A stretch of DNA of 46,425 bases from Streptacidiphilus anmyonensis (GTDB lineage: Bacteria; Actinomycetota; Actinomycetes; Streptomycetales; Streptomycetaceae), in contig NZ_BBPQ01000009.1 in the NCBI RefSeq assembly GCF_000787855.1, positions 1-46,425 of the forward strand. The letters are read 5' to 3'. The notes under the pieces were generated by a model, which saw only the letters and a list, made by a program, of their open reading frames with translations, made no database searches and was not told the origin of the DNA. The position numbers and the translations under genes were made by a program. Below, piece after piece: positions 1-7,539 of the stretch. Numbering within the stretch: position 1 is the stretch's first letter; each line of letters opens with the position of its first letter.

Positions 1-62
1 GGCGAGGCGAGGCGAGGCGAGGCGCCCTCGACAGGATCGTGCGGCCGGGCGAGGGTAACCGC

Positions 63-1058
63 ATGGACTACACCTCACTCGGCCGCACCGGCCTCTCGGT
101 CTCCAGACTCTGCCTCGGCACGATGAACTTCGGCCCGCGCACCGAGGAGGCGCCGGCCCACGCGATCATGGACACCGCCCTGGAGCGCGGCGTCAACTTC
201 TTCGACACCGCGAACGTCTACGGGCAGCAGGCGGGCAAGGGGCGCACCGAGGAGATCATCGGCAGCTGGTTCGCCCAGGGCGGCGGCCGCCGCGAACGGA
301 CAGTGCTGGCCACCAAGGTCTACGGGGCGATGCCGACGCCCGGGACGGACGGCAGCTGGCCCAACGACGGGCGGCTCTCCGCGCTGAACATCCGCCGCGC
401 CTGCGACGCGAGCCTCAAGCGGCTCGGCACCGACCACATCGACCTCTACCAGATGCACCACGTCGACCGGGCCGCGCCCTGGGACGAGATCTGGCAGGCG
501 ATGGAGGTCCTGGTCCAGCAGGGCAAGATCCTCTACGTCGGCAGCAGCAACTTCGCCGGCTGGCACATCGCCACCGCCCAGGGCGCGGCCGCCCGGCGCA
601 ACAGCCTCGGCCTGGTGGCCGAGCAGTCGTACTACAACCTGATGCAGCGGACGGTCGAGCTGGAGGTGCTGCCCGCCGCGCAGCACCACGGGCTCGGCGT
701 GATCGCGTGGTCCCCGCTCCAGGGCGGGCTGCTCGGCGGCGTGCTGCGCAAGGAGGCGACGAACGAGGGCGTCGGGCGCGGCGGCGAGCGGCTGAGGAAC
801 CTGGATCCCGACCAGGTCGCACGCCTGCAGCGGTGGGAGGAGCTGTGCGACAAGCTCGGCACCGAGCCGGGCACGGTCGCGCTCGCCTGGCTGCTGCACC
901 CGCCCGCCGTCACCGCGCCGATCATCGGCCCGCGCACGGCGGAGCAGCTGGACACGGCGCTCGCCGCGGTCGACCTGATCCTCGACGAGGACACGCTGGC
1001 CGAGATCGACCGGATCTTCCCCGGCCACAAGCCCGCCCCCGAGGACTACGCCTGGTAG
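63..1058 (+). CDS. Aldo/keto reductase (331 aa)
   Basis: NAD(P)H-dependent oxidoreductase of the aldo/keto reductase superfamily, expected to act in the cytosol on small carbonyl compounds. Seen: a (beta/alpha)8-type sequence beginning MDYTSLGRTGLSVSRLCLGT, with the family catalytic tetrad D48, Y53 (NVYG), K85 (ATKVYG) and H132 (YQMHHVD), and a cofactor-binding IIGPRT near the C-terminus. Length is normal for the AKR11/YajO-like group. I place the start at the ATG at 63 because the N-terminal strand begins there; the frame is open to 39 but adds no conserved sequence. It is 48 bp upstream of the DUF1697 gene on the same strand and could be co-transcribed with it. The true substrate cannot be read from sequence. 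Confidence 0.9.
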   Translation: MDYTSLGRTGLSVSRLCLGTMNFGPRTEEAPAHAIMDTALERGVNFFDTANVYGQQAGKGRTEEIIGSWFAQGGGRRERTVLATKVYGAMPTPGTDGSWPNDGRLSALNIRRACDASLKRLGTDHIDLYQMHHVDRAAPWDEIWQAMEVLVQQGKILYVGSSNFAGWHIATAQGAAARRNSLGLVAEQSYYNLMQRTVELEVLPAAQHHGLGVIAWSPLQGGLLGGVLRKEATNEGVGRGGERLRNLDPDQVARLQRWEELCDKLGTEPGTVALAWLLHPPAVTAPIIGPRTAEQLDTALAAVDLILDEDTLAEIDRIFPGHKPAPEDYAW

Positions 1059-1106
1059 ACGCGCGAGAGGGCCTCGCGACCGCGGTCCGCGGCCTACGAT
1101 CGGCGC

Positions 1107-1661
1107 ATGAGCGCTGAACAGATCCCGTACGTCGCCTTCCTGCGCGCGGTCAACGTCGGCGGACGGAAGGTGGAGATGGCCCGGCTCCGGGCCGAGCTCG
1201 ACGGGCTCGGCCTTGGGCCGGTGCGGACGTACATCGCCAGCGGCAACGTCTTCTTCCGCTCGCACCGCACGGACCGGGAGAAGCTGCGCGCCGAGATCGA
1301 GCAGCGTCTGGCCGCGACCTTCGGCTTCGACGTCCCCACCGCGCTCTACACCCTGGCCGAGGTCGAGGAGGCGTACGCGGCCGCGCCGTTCGGCGCCACG
1401 AAGCCCGAGGCGCACGAGCGGTTCAGCCTGCTGTTCACCACGGGCCGCCTCGCCGAGGACGTGCTGCCGCAGGCGGGGAAGCGCGGCGACTGGGAGGTGG
1501 TGGGCGTGCACGGCACCACCGCCTACCTGCACTACCGGGTCGTCGACGGCAAGGGACCGGCGAACCCCGTGCCGCTGCTGGAGAAGGCCTTCGGCGTGCA
1601 GGGCACGGGCCGGTTCCACCACACCGTCGAGAAGATCATCGCTGCGGCCCGGAAGGATTGA
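1107..1661 (+). CDS. DUF1697 family protein (184 aa)
   Basis: Small cytosolic protein of the DUF1697 family; its function is not established. Family hallmarks are the opening YVAFLRAVNVGGRKVEMARL, the YIASGNVFF segment around residues 43-51, and the C-terminal RFHHTVEKI followed by a short helix. Length is typical of the family. The ATG at 1107 directly precedes the conserved first strand. The last 26 bp overlap the 3' end of the convergent MarR regulator, so the two transcripts run into each other. Family assignment is firm; function is unknown. Confidence 0.88.
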   Translation: MSAEQIPYVAFLRAVNVGGRKVEMARLRAELDGLGLGPVRTYIASGNVFFRSHRTDREKLRAEIEQRLAATFGFDVPTALYTLAEVEEAYAAAPFGATKPEAHERFSLLFTTGRLAEDVLPQAGKRGDWEVVGVHGTTAYLHYRVVDGKGPANPVPLLEKAFGVQGTGRFHHTVEKIIAAARKD

Positions 1662-2106
1662 CCTCCTGGCTGACCGCCGCGCGCATCTTGGCGAGCAGCG
1701 CCCGCAGTTGCTCGCGCTCGGGCGCCGTCAGCGTGCCCGTGGCGACGGCCAGCGCCCGCGCGTCCTCCGCCTCCGCCTCGGTGTGGTGGCTGAAGCCCGC
1801 CTCGGTCAGGGTGAGCAGGAAGGCGCGCCGGTCCTCGGGGTGGCGCACGCGCCGCACCAGCCCGTCGCGTTCCAGTCCGTCCACGATCGCGGTCGTCGTG
1901 CGGGGGGCGACGCCGAGCATGTCGCTCAGGTCGCGCATGCGCAGCGGCACGCCCTCGCGCGCCAGGATCCGCAGCGCGCGCAGCCGCGCCACCGACGCAC
2001 CGAGCGGGCGCAGCCTGCCCTCCACGTAGGCGCGCAACTCCGTGGTGGTGTCGAAGAGTTCGTCCACCAGGACGTCACTGCTGCCATGCCGTCGCTGCTT
2101 GCCCAT
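1636..2106 (-). CDS. MarR family transcriptional regulator (156 aa)
   Basis: Winged-helix dimeric repressor of the MarR type. Seen: a helical N-terminal dimerisation part, then a wHTH at about residues 43-98 containing LRMRDLSDMLGVAPRTTTAI (recognition region) and the wing signature DGLVRRVRHPEDRRAFLLTL. The DxRR motif is typical of MarR proteins. It is divergent from the MFS exporter at 2182, with a 75-bp gap carrying near-perfect palindromes (2149-2169). The natural reading is a ligand-released repressor of itself and the pump. Convergent overlap of 26 bp with the DUF1697 gene. The inducer is unknown. Confidence 0.92.
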   Translation of the reverse strand: MGKQRRHGSSDVLVDELFDTTTELRAYVEGRLRPLGASVARLRALRILAREGVPLRMRDLSDMLGVAPRTTTAIVDGLERDGLVRRVRHPEDRRAFLLTLTEAGFSHHTEAEAEDARALAVATGTLTAPEREQLRALLAKMRAAVSQEVNPSGPQR

Positions 2107-2148
2107 TCGTGGCGCCCGTCCTCGTCGTCCGGCGGAAAACCGTATTGG

Positions 2149-2169
2149 TGAGTACTCACATAGTGAGTA
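2149..2169. promoter_or_regulatory. Overlapping palindromes between marR and the MFS gene (probable MarR operator)
   Basis: Two interlocked palindromes are visible: TGAGTACTCA (2149-2158) and TACTCAC-ATA-GTGAGTA (2153-2169; 7-bp arms, perfect). The right arm ends 12 bp before the GTG start of the exporter, so bound repressor would cover its translation or transcription start. Position and symmetry fit a MarR site; binding is inferred. Confidence 0.6.
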
Positions 2170-2181
2170 AGCTCAGTATCT

Positions 2182-3711
2182 GTGACTGCCTTGCGCGACC
2201 AGAGGGTCGCCGTACCCGTCATGTATCTCGCTTCGGTGTTCCTCGTCATTGTCGACGGTGTCATCACGACCGTGGCCCTCCCCTCCCTGGGCCGCCACTT
2301 CCACCTCTCCCCCACCTCCCTCGACAGCGTGGTCGTGGTCTATCCCGTCTGCCTGGGCATCATGGTCCCCGCCTCCGCGTGGCTGCTGGAGCGGTTCGGG
2401 GGCCGACGGATGCTGCTGCTCGGCCTGACCCTGTTCACCCTCGCCTCCGCGCTGTGCGGCCTGTCCCGGGACCTGCCGCAGCTCGTCGCCTTCCGCGCCC
2501 TCCAGGGAACGGCCGCGGGTCTGCTCACACCCGTCAGCCAGGGTCTGCTCTTCCGCACCTTCGACCAGCGCGAACAGGTGCGCCTCGCCCGCGTCCTGAT
2601 CATCCCCCAGCAGTTGGCCCCCGCCCTGGCGCCGGTGCTCGGCGGCGTGCTCGTCGACACGCTCGGCTGGCGCTGGGTCTTCCTGGTCAATCTGCCGCTC
2701 GGCGTCGCCGCCGTCGCCTTCGGAGTCGTCTTCCTCCACGAACACCGCCCGGAGGCGGCCAGGGCCCGGCGCCTCGACCTGACCGGCCTGCTGCTCAGCG
2801 GGGCCGGAGTGGGCGCACTGATGTTCGGCGTGTGCGCCGGCCCCGACCTCGGCTGGGGCACGCCGCCCGTCGTCGCCGCCTTGCTCGGCGGCGCGGCACT
2901 GCTGACCGCGGCCGTGCGCCACCAGTGGCGGGCGCGCCAACCGGCCCTGCGGGTCCGGCTGTTCGAGGACCGGATGTTCCGCCGGGCGAGCGTGCTCAAC
3001 GCGCTCGGGCTGGTGCCCTTCCTCGGCGCGATGTTCCTCGTCCCCCTCGTCGTCCAGCAGTTGCAAGGGCGCAGCGCGCTCGACTCCGGCACGGCCACCT
3101 GCACCGAGGCCGTCGGCATCCTGCTGACCGTCCAGGTCGTCGGCCGCGTCTACCACCGCGTCGGCCCCGGCCCGCTGGTCGGCGCGGGCCTGCTCGGCGT
3201 GGCCGCCGTCGAACTGTGCGCCACCGGAACCGGCGCGGACACCGGGCTCTGGACCCTCCGCCTCGTCATGTTCCTGCTCGGCCTGTCCATGGGCGCGGTC
3301 TACCTGCCGCTCACGGCGGCCTCCCTCACCACCCTCGACCGGGCGGACGCGGCCCACGCGGCCACGCTCAGCACGGTCATGCGGCAGACCTCCACCGCCC
3401 TCGCGCCCGCCGTCGTCACCGCGGCCGTCGTGCTGGGCACGGCGTCGGACCGTACCGGCTCCCCGCCCGCCGGGGCCTACCGGCTGGCCTTCCTCACGCT
3501 CGGCGTGATCGCCCTGCTGTGCGCGGGCTACGGCTTCAGACTGGGACGTCCGGGCCGTCCCAGTCCAACGTCGGCGGCAGGTGGCCCTCCAGCGTCAGCA
3601 GCCAGCGCTTCACCGACATCCCGGCCTCGCCTCCCCCGAAGCCGCCCAGGCCGTCCGAGGCGACCACGCGATGACAGGGCACCAGCAGGAAGAGCGGGTT
3701 CGACCCCATGA
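2182..3711 (+). CDS. MFS transporter, DHA2/EmrB-QacA type (509 aa)
   Basis: Proton-driven multidrug or metabolite exporter in the membrane. Seen: many hydrophobic helices, the loop 2-3 signature LLERFGGRRMLLLG near residue 70, the antiporter-type segment around ALAPVLGGVLVDTLGWRWVF (TM5), and about 14 predicted membrane spans, which is the DHA2 layout. A GTG at 2182 is used as start because the first helix follows at once. Divergent from the MarR regulator, its likely controller. Odd: the last ~56 codons are hydrophilic, Pro/Arg-rich and lie antisense over the conserved C-terminus of the ogt gene (176-bp overlap), so the natural C-terminus may have been extended by loss of an earlier stop. 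Confidence 0.9.
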   Translation: MTALRDQRVAVPVMYLASVFLVIVDGVITTVALPSLGRHFHLSPTSLDSVVVVYPVCLGIMVPASAWLLERFGGRRMLLLGLTLFTLASALCGLSRDLPQLVAFRALQGTAAGLLTPVSQGLLFRTFDQREQVRLARVLIIPQQLAPALAPVLGGVLVDTLGWRWVFLVNLPLGVAAVAFGVVFLHEHRPEAARARRLDLTGLLLSGAGVGALMFGVCAGPDLGWGTPPVVAALLGGAALLTAAVRHQWRARQPALRVRLFEDRMFRRASVLNALGLVPFLGAMFLVPLVVQQLQGRSALDSGTATCTEAVGILLTVQVVGRVYHRVGPGPLVGAGLLGVAAVELCATGTGADTGLWTLRLVMFLLGLSMGAVYLPLTAASLTTLDRADAAHAATLSTVMRQTSTALAPAVVTAAVVLGTASDRTGSPPAGAYRLAFLTLGVIALLCAGYGFRLGRPGRPSPTSAAGGPPASAASASPTSRPRLPRSRPGRPRRPRDDRAPAGRAGSTP

Positions 3712-4111
3712 TCTGGCCGACCGCGCGGGCGGCCAGATGCTGCTCCGCCTCCTCCTCGAACGCGCCGCTGCGCGCGGCGAGCTGCCCGTACGTGATGGTG
3801 TGCCCGTAGGCCACAGTGCGCTCGAGCGTCTGCAACACCTGCCGCTGGACCCCGTCCGTCCAGCGCCAGTCGAGCGGCAGCTCGAACGCGCGCCGACGGC
3901 CCGCGAAGTACTCCCCCACGTGGGCCGCGACCCGCGCCGCCCGCTCGTCCCCCTGCGGCGCGGGCTCCCCGACGACATCGCCCCGCGTCGCGTGCAGCAT
4001 GTCCCCTGGCCCGAAGGTGGCGCCTATGACGCCGTGCCCCGTCACGGCCACCCGCACAGGCCCGGTGGGCAGCGGTGTGGGCACGTCGACCCAGTGGAAC
4101 TTCGTCTCCAT
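3536..4111 (-). CDS. ogt: Methylated-DNA--[protein]-cysteine S-methyltransferase (191 aa)
   Basis: Suicide DNA repair protein that removes alkyl groups from O6-alkylguanine onto an active-site cysteine. Seen: an N-terminal ribonuclease-like part, then the conserved helix-turn-helix core with TITYGQLAAR (106-115), MGSNPLFLLVPCHRVVASDG carrying the PCHRV active site (C146) and a C-terminal GFGGG..KRWLLTLEG. Length is normal for Ogt/AdaB. The ATG at 4111 opens METKFHWVD; the longer open frame upstream is low-complexity. Convergent with, and overlapping by 176 bp, the 3' end of the MFS exporter gene. Confidence 0.93.
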   Translation of the reverse strand: METKFHWVDVPTPLPTGPVRVAVTGHGVIGATFGPGDMLHATRGDVVGEPAPQGDERAARVAAHVGEYFAGRRRAFELPLDWRWTDGVQRQVLQTLERTVAYGHTITYGQLAARSGAFEEEAEQHLAARAVGQIMGSNPLFLLVPCHRVVASDGLGGFGGGEAGMSVKRWLLTLEGHLPPTLDWDGPDVPV

Positions 4112-4355
4112 ACGCTCGACTCTAACCGTCGCCACTGACAGGCCCGGCTGCGATCGCGAACCGGTCGGATCCGGTGCGCGCCGCACGCCGTGAGCGGCCG
4201 CGGGCGCCCTGGGCGCCGTGGGCGCCCTGGGGCCCGGCCCAGCCCACGGGAACGATCGGGTGCGCCGAAACCCACGACCCAAGGTTGATCGTGGGGTCGC
4301 CCCAACCGCGTGGATACCGGCGGCCCTCGCCGGACGGGCCTTCAGCCGAGGGCTT

Positions 4356-4415
4356 TTCAGGCGCGGGCCGCTCCGGCGAGGTCTCTTCAGGCGCGGGCCG
4401 CCCCGGCGAAGGGAC
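4356..4415. repeat. 30-bp tandem repeat (2 copies) in the ogt/ROK-kinase spacer
   Basis: Two head-to-tail 30-bp units begin at 4356 and 4386; the first ~25 bases of each are nearly identical, starting TTCAGGCGCGGGCCGC. The rest of the 305-bp spacer (4112-4416) holds a run of GGGCGCC-type repeats near 4200-4235 and no gene I can support. Function unknown. Confidence 0.55.
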
Positions 4416-4416
4416 C

Positions 4417-5349
4417 TCAGTCGAGGGCCAGGGCCGCCGCTCCGATGAGCCCGGCGTCCGTGCCGAGCTCCGCCGCCCGCACGGTGAGGTGGCGGGTGAA
4501 CGGCAGGGTCGCGTAGGACTCCAGGTGGCGGCGGAGCGGCGCCAGCAGCAACTCGCCCGCGCGCAGCACGCCGCCGCCGAGGACGGCGACGTCCAGCTCG
4601 ACCAGCGTCGCCGTCGCCGCGATGCCCGCCGCGAGCGCACGGGCCGCCCGGTCGAAGGCCGCGAGCGCGATCGGGTCGCCCTCCCGCGCGGACGCGGCGA
4701 CGGCCGCCGCGTCCGGAGCGGGGCCGGTCACCGCGTCACCGGTCGGACGCCAGCCCTCGCGCAGCGCCCAGGTCGCGATGGCGGTGCCGCTGGCGACCCG
4801 TTCCAGGCAGCCGCGTGACCCGCACGGGCACGGCTCGCCGTCCAGGTCCACGGTGATGTGACCGAGGTGCCCGGCGTTGCCGGTGGGTCCGGGGTAGACG
4901 CGGCCGTCCAGCACCAGACCGGCGCCGACGCCTGTGGAGACCACCAGGCAGAGCGCGTTGGCGAAGCCGCGCGCCGCGCCGCGCCAGTGCTCGGCCGCGG
5001 TCATCGCCACCGCGTCCCCGCCGAGCGCCACCGGCGCGCCGGCCACCTGCGGCAGCGCGCGGATCTCACCGACGAGCGGGAAGCCGCGCCAGGCGGAGAT
5101 GTTGACCGGGCTGACCGTGCCCTTGACGATGTCCACCGGCCCCGCGCTGCCCACGCCGACGCGGTCGACCCGCGCCCAGCGCGGATCCTCGGCGAGCTCG
5201 GCGACGACCTCGGCGACGGTGAGGAACACCTCCGCGGGATCGGCGGCCCGCGCCCGGGTCGGGTGCTCCACGCGGTGGTGCAGCGTGCCGTCCGGGGCGA
5301 CCAGGCCGCCTGCGATCTTGGTGCCGCCGACGTCGATCGCCGCGATCAT
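4417..5349 (-). CDS. ROK family sugar kinase (glucokinase-like, 310 aa)
   Basis: Cytosolic ATP-dependent sugar kinase of the ROK group, probably glucokinase or N-acetylhexosamine kinase. Seen: the phosphate-1 motif IDVGGTKIAGGLV (5-17), STGVGAGLVLDG (138-149), and the ROK zinc signature CPCGSRGCLE (174-183) after GNAGHLGH. There is no N-terminal DNA-binding domain, which separates it from ROK repressors. I choose the ATG at 5349 because GGAG lies 8 nt upstream; an in-frame ATG at 5373 lacks a comparable site. It stands alone, downstream of the methyltransferase gene on the same strand. Exact sugar unknown. Confidence 0.88.
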   Translation of the reverse strand: MIAAIDVGGTKIAGGLVAPDGTLHHRVEHPTRARAADPAEVFLTVAEVVAELAEDPRWARVDRVGVGSAGPVDIVKGTVSPVNISAWRGFPLVGEIRALPQVAGAPVALGGDAVAMTAAEHWRGAARGFANALCLVVSTGVGAGLVLDGRVYPGPTGNAGHLGHITVDLDGEPCPCGSRGCLERVASGTAIATWALREGWRPTGDAVTGPAPDAAAVAASAREGDPIALAAFDRAARALAAGIAATATLVELDVAVLGGGVLRAGELLLAPLRRHLESYATLPFTRHLTVRAAELGTDAGLIGAAALALD

Positions 5350-5459
5350 GGCTGCGTCTCCGGATGCGCTCATGACCAGCGAGTCTGCTGCCCCGGCGGG
5401 GGCGCTGTCCAACGGGCGCGCAGCCTCGGCGCGCGCGACCCCCGCGCGGGTCGGGCGGG

Positions 5460-6311
5460 TCACTCGGCTCGGCGGCGGCCCACGTAGCGCAGGCCGTTGG
5501 CCCGGATCAGGCCGGCGTCGATCGCGGCGCGCTCCTCGTCCGCCGTGACGTCCGCCAGCGCCGTGTGGAAGTACGGGTCCCGCTCCAGCAGCACCGTCTC
5601 GAAGGCGGAGCGCTCCAGCGCGTCCAGCACGGCCGCGCCGCTGAGCAGGCCGTGCCCCTCCGCCCAGCCCTGGAAGTACTCCTCCCAACTGCCGCCGGAC
5701 TCCTGCCAGCCCTCCCGATGACCGGCCAGCCACCACGCCGGGGTCTGCGCCGCCTCGTCCCCGTCCGCCGCCTCGGTTCCTTCGCCGCTCTCGGCTGTCT
5801 CCTCCGGGAGACGGTCGAAGCACCAGCGCGCGGTCGCCTCGTCGAACTCCTCCCGCGCCCACTCGCGCAGCACCAGCAGCCCGCCGGGCCGCACCTGGGC
5901 GGCGACGGAGGCGAGCAGCGCGTCCAGGTCGTCGACGTGGTGCAGGGACAGGCACGCGACCACGGCGTCGTAGGGCAGCTCGTCGGCGTCGGGCTTGTGG
6001 TCCTCGTAGCGGCTGCGGACGAAGCCCGGCTCCTCGGGCGCCTCGGGGTCCACGCCCACCGCCCGGTGGCCCTCGGCGCGCAGCAGCGGCACGAAGCCGC
6101 CGAGCACCCCGCAGCCGATCTCCAGCACCGAACCGGGCCCCAGCCCCGCGAGCTGCTCCCGCACGAACGGCCAGACGAGCTCGATGCGCTTCGCGTCCCC
6201 GGGCCGGGGCGCGGCGAACGACAACTCCTCGTCCTCGCCGTGCGTGTGACCGTGGGCGCCGTGCCCATGCCCGTGGCCGTGCTCGCCGTGGCCGTGCTCG
6301 CCGTGTGCCAT
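5460..6311 (-). CDS. Class I SAM-dependent methyltransferase with His-rich N-terminus (283 aa)
   Basis: Small-molecule methyltransferase of the Methyltransf_11/25 type. Seen: motif I SVLEIGCGVLGG (61-72), motif II-like VGVDPE (85-90), and YDAVVACLSLHHVDDLDALL typical of the SAM-dependent fold. Odd: residues 1-24 form a Gly/His repeat with 10 histidines (HGHGHGHG core), a probable metal-binding tail not normally part of this fold. The middle has an acidic Glu-rich linker near residue 170. The ATG at 6311 begins the His tail and has no better alternative. Substrate unknown; the metal link is inference from composition only. Confidence 0.85.
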   Translation of the reverse strand: MAHGEHGHGEHGHGHGHGAHGHTHGEDEELSFAAPRPGDAKRIELVWPFVREQLAGLGPGSVLEIGCGVLGGFVPLLRAEGHRAVGVDPEAPEEPGFVRSRYEDHKPDADELPYDAVVACLSLHHVDDLDALLASVAAQVRPGGLLVLREWAREEFDEATARWCFDRLPEETAESGEGTEAADGDEAAQTPAWWLAGHREGWQESGGSWEEYFQGWAEGHGLLSGAAVLDALERSAFETVLLERDPYFHTALADVTADEERAAIDAGLIRANGLRYVGRRRAE

Positions 6312-6370
6312 CGCTGCTCCGTCCCTGTGGTGCGGCCGACGTGCTCAGCCTGCCACAGCGTCCCGCCGGT

Positions 6371-6898
6371 TCAGCGTGCCGAGCGCGCGATCCCGCGCAG
6401 GACCATGCCGCAACGGCGGGCGTAGAGGCGCTGCGCGATCGGGACCAGCCGGCCGAGCGCCCGCGTCGCCCGGCCGCCGGGGCGGCTGAACGCGACGACG
6501 TCGAGCCGGACGTCGCCGCCTCCGTCCCGGGTGAGCAGGAACGCCTCCTCCCCGCACTCCGGGTGGCCGGTGAGGGTGCCGTAGGCCCAGCCGTAGCGGT
6601 CCGGCTCGTCGACGACCCACACGATCCGGCAGGGCGCGCGCACCACACCGGCCAGCGTGACCGTCACCTCCGCGCCCGTCTCGGCGCGCGGCGCGGAGGC
6701 GGTGACGCCGACGGGGAGGCGGCGGTGCATCCGGAACGTGGCGAGCGCGTCGGCGGCCGCGCGGAACGCCGCCTCGCCGTGGCCGATCCGGACGCGGTGG
6801 CGCAGCTGGGAGTAGCCGGGCGGCAGGCCGCCGCCGAGGGGGCCGACGGTCTCGTCGAGGGTCGCGCCGACCTCGGAGTAGGTGAACCCGCCCGTCAT
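6371..6898 (-). CDS. DUF1990 family protein (175 aa)
   Basis: Protein of the DUF1990 family, of unknown function. Family-like features are the start TYSEVGATL, the pairing LPPGYSQLRHRVRIGHGEAAF, and the C-terminal AFSRPGGRATRALGRLVPIAQRLYARR. The start is set at 6898 because it overlaps the stop of the upstream padR-type gene as ATGA, a classic sign of translational coupling; the frame is open far upstream only because of GC bias. Likely co-transcribed with and controlled by the PadR regulator. Confidence 0.8.
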   Translation of the reverse strand: MTGGFTYSEVGATLDETVGPLGGGLPPGYSQLRHRVRIGHGEAAFRAAADALATFRMHRRLPVGVTASAPRAETGAEVTVTLAGVVRAPCRIVWVVDEPDRYGWAYGTLTGHPECGEEAFLLTRDGGGDVRLDVVAFSRPGGRATRALGRLVPIAQRLYARRCGMVLRGIARSAR

Positions 6899-7488
6899 TC
6901 CTCGCCGCCCGCGCTTCCGTCCTCCGCCGGCTCCGTCACCGCCTGCTCGGACACCGCGAGCTCCGACACCGCCGCGTCCACGCGCCGCAGCCACTGCGTC
7001 CAGAAGCGCTCCATCTCGATGCCCGCCTCCAGGACCAGGTGTTGCAGCCGCGCCTCCGCCGTCTCCCGCTTGCCCGGCGGGAACTGACGGGTCTCCATCG
7101 CGCGGTAGGCGTCGAGCTGCGCGGTGTGCAGGTCCAGGTGGCGACGCACCTCCGCGCCCACGTCCCCGAGCCCGACGACCGCGGCGGCGCGCAGGCGCAG
7201 CGCCAGCGGGTCGCGGAGCTGGCGCGGCGGGTCGCTGCGCGAGACCCACGCCGCGAGCTCGGCGCGACCCTCCGGCAGCACCTCGTACTCCTTGCGCCGC
7301 CCCTGGGCCGGCGGCCCGGGGATGGCCCGGATCAGCCCGGCCTGCTCCAGCTTGCCGAGCTCACGGTAGATCTGCTGGTGCGTCGCGGCCCAGAAGAAGC
7401 CGATGGACTTGTCGAACCGCCGCGTCAGCTCCAGCCCGGAGGACGGCTTCTCCAGCAGGGCGGTGAGGATGGCGTGGGGCAGCGACAT
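6895..7488 (-). CDS. PadR family transcriptional regulator (197 aa)
   Basis: Winged-helix regulator of the PadR type with a C-terminal helical domain (Vir_act_alpha_C). Seen: N-terminal MSLPHAILTALLEKPSSGLE, LTRRFDKSIGFFWAATHQQIYRELGKLEQAGLI (the wHTH, about 20-55), the wing RRKEYEVLPEGRAELAAWV, and a C-terminal helical half with LDAYRAMETRQFPPGKRETA. Overlaps the DUF1990 gene by ATGA. It follows the ABC transporter genes by 51 bp on the same strand. An 11-bp perfect inverted repeat covers its start codon, suggesting self-repression. Confidence 0.92.
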   Translation of the reverse strand: MSLPHAILTALLEKPSSGLELTRRFDKSIGFFWAATHQQIYRELGKLEQAGLIRAIPGPPAQGRRKEYEVLPEGRAELAAWVSRSDPPRQLRDPLALRLRAAAVVGLGDVGAEVRRHLDLHTAQLDAYRAMETRQFPPGKRETAEARLQHLVLEAGIEMERFWTQWLRRVDAAVSELAVSEQAVTEPAEDGSAGGEE

Positions 7489-7511
7489 GCCCCGATCCTA
7501 GGGGCATGTCG
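7483..7511. promoter_or_regulatory. Perfect 11-bp inverted repeat over the padR start codon
   Basis: CGACATGCCCC (7483-7493), a 7-nt spacer, then GGGGCATGTCG (7501-7511). The padR start codon (7486-7488) lies within the left arm. ATGC-type inverted repeats are common PadR operators, and the site also sits between the permease stop and padR. It could alternatively act as an RNA hairpin hiding the padR start. Confidence 0.6.
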
Positions 7512-7539
7512 CCACGGGGCTCGGGCGAGCCCGGGAGCC

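Noticed and set aside
1-24. GGCGA tandem repeat at the window start
   Set aside because: Only 5 units at the edge of the window; cannot be judged without the upstream sequence.
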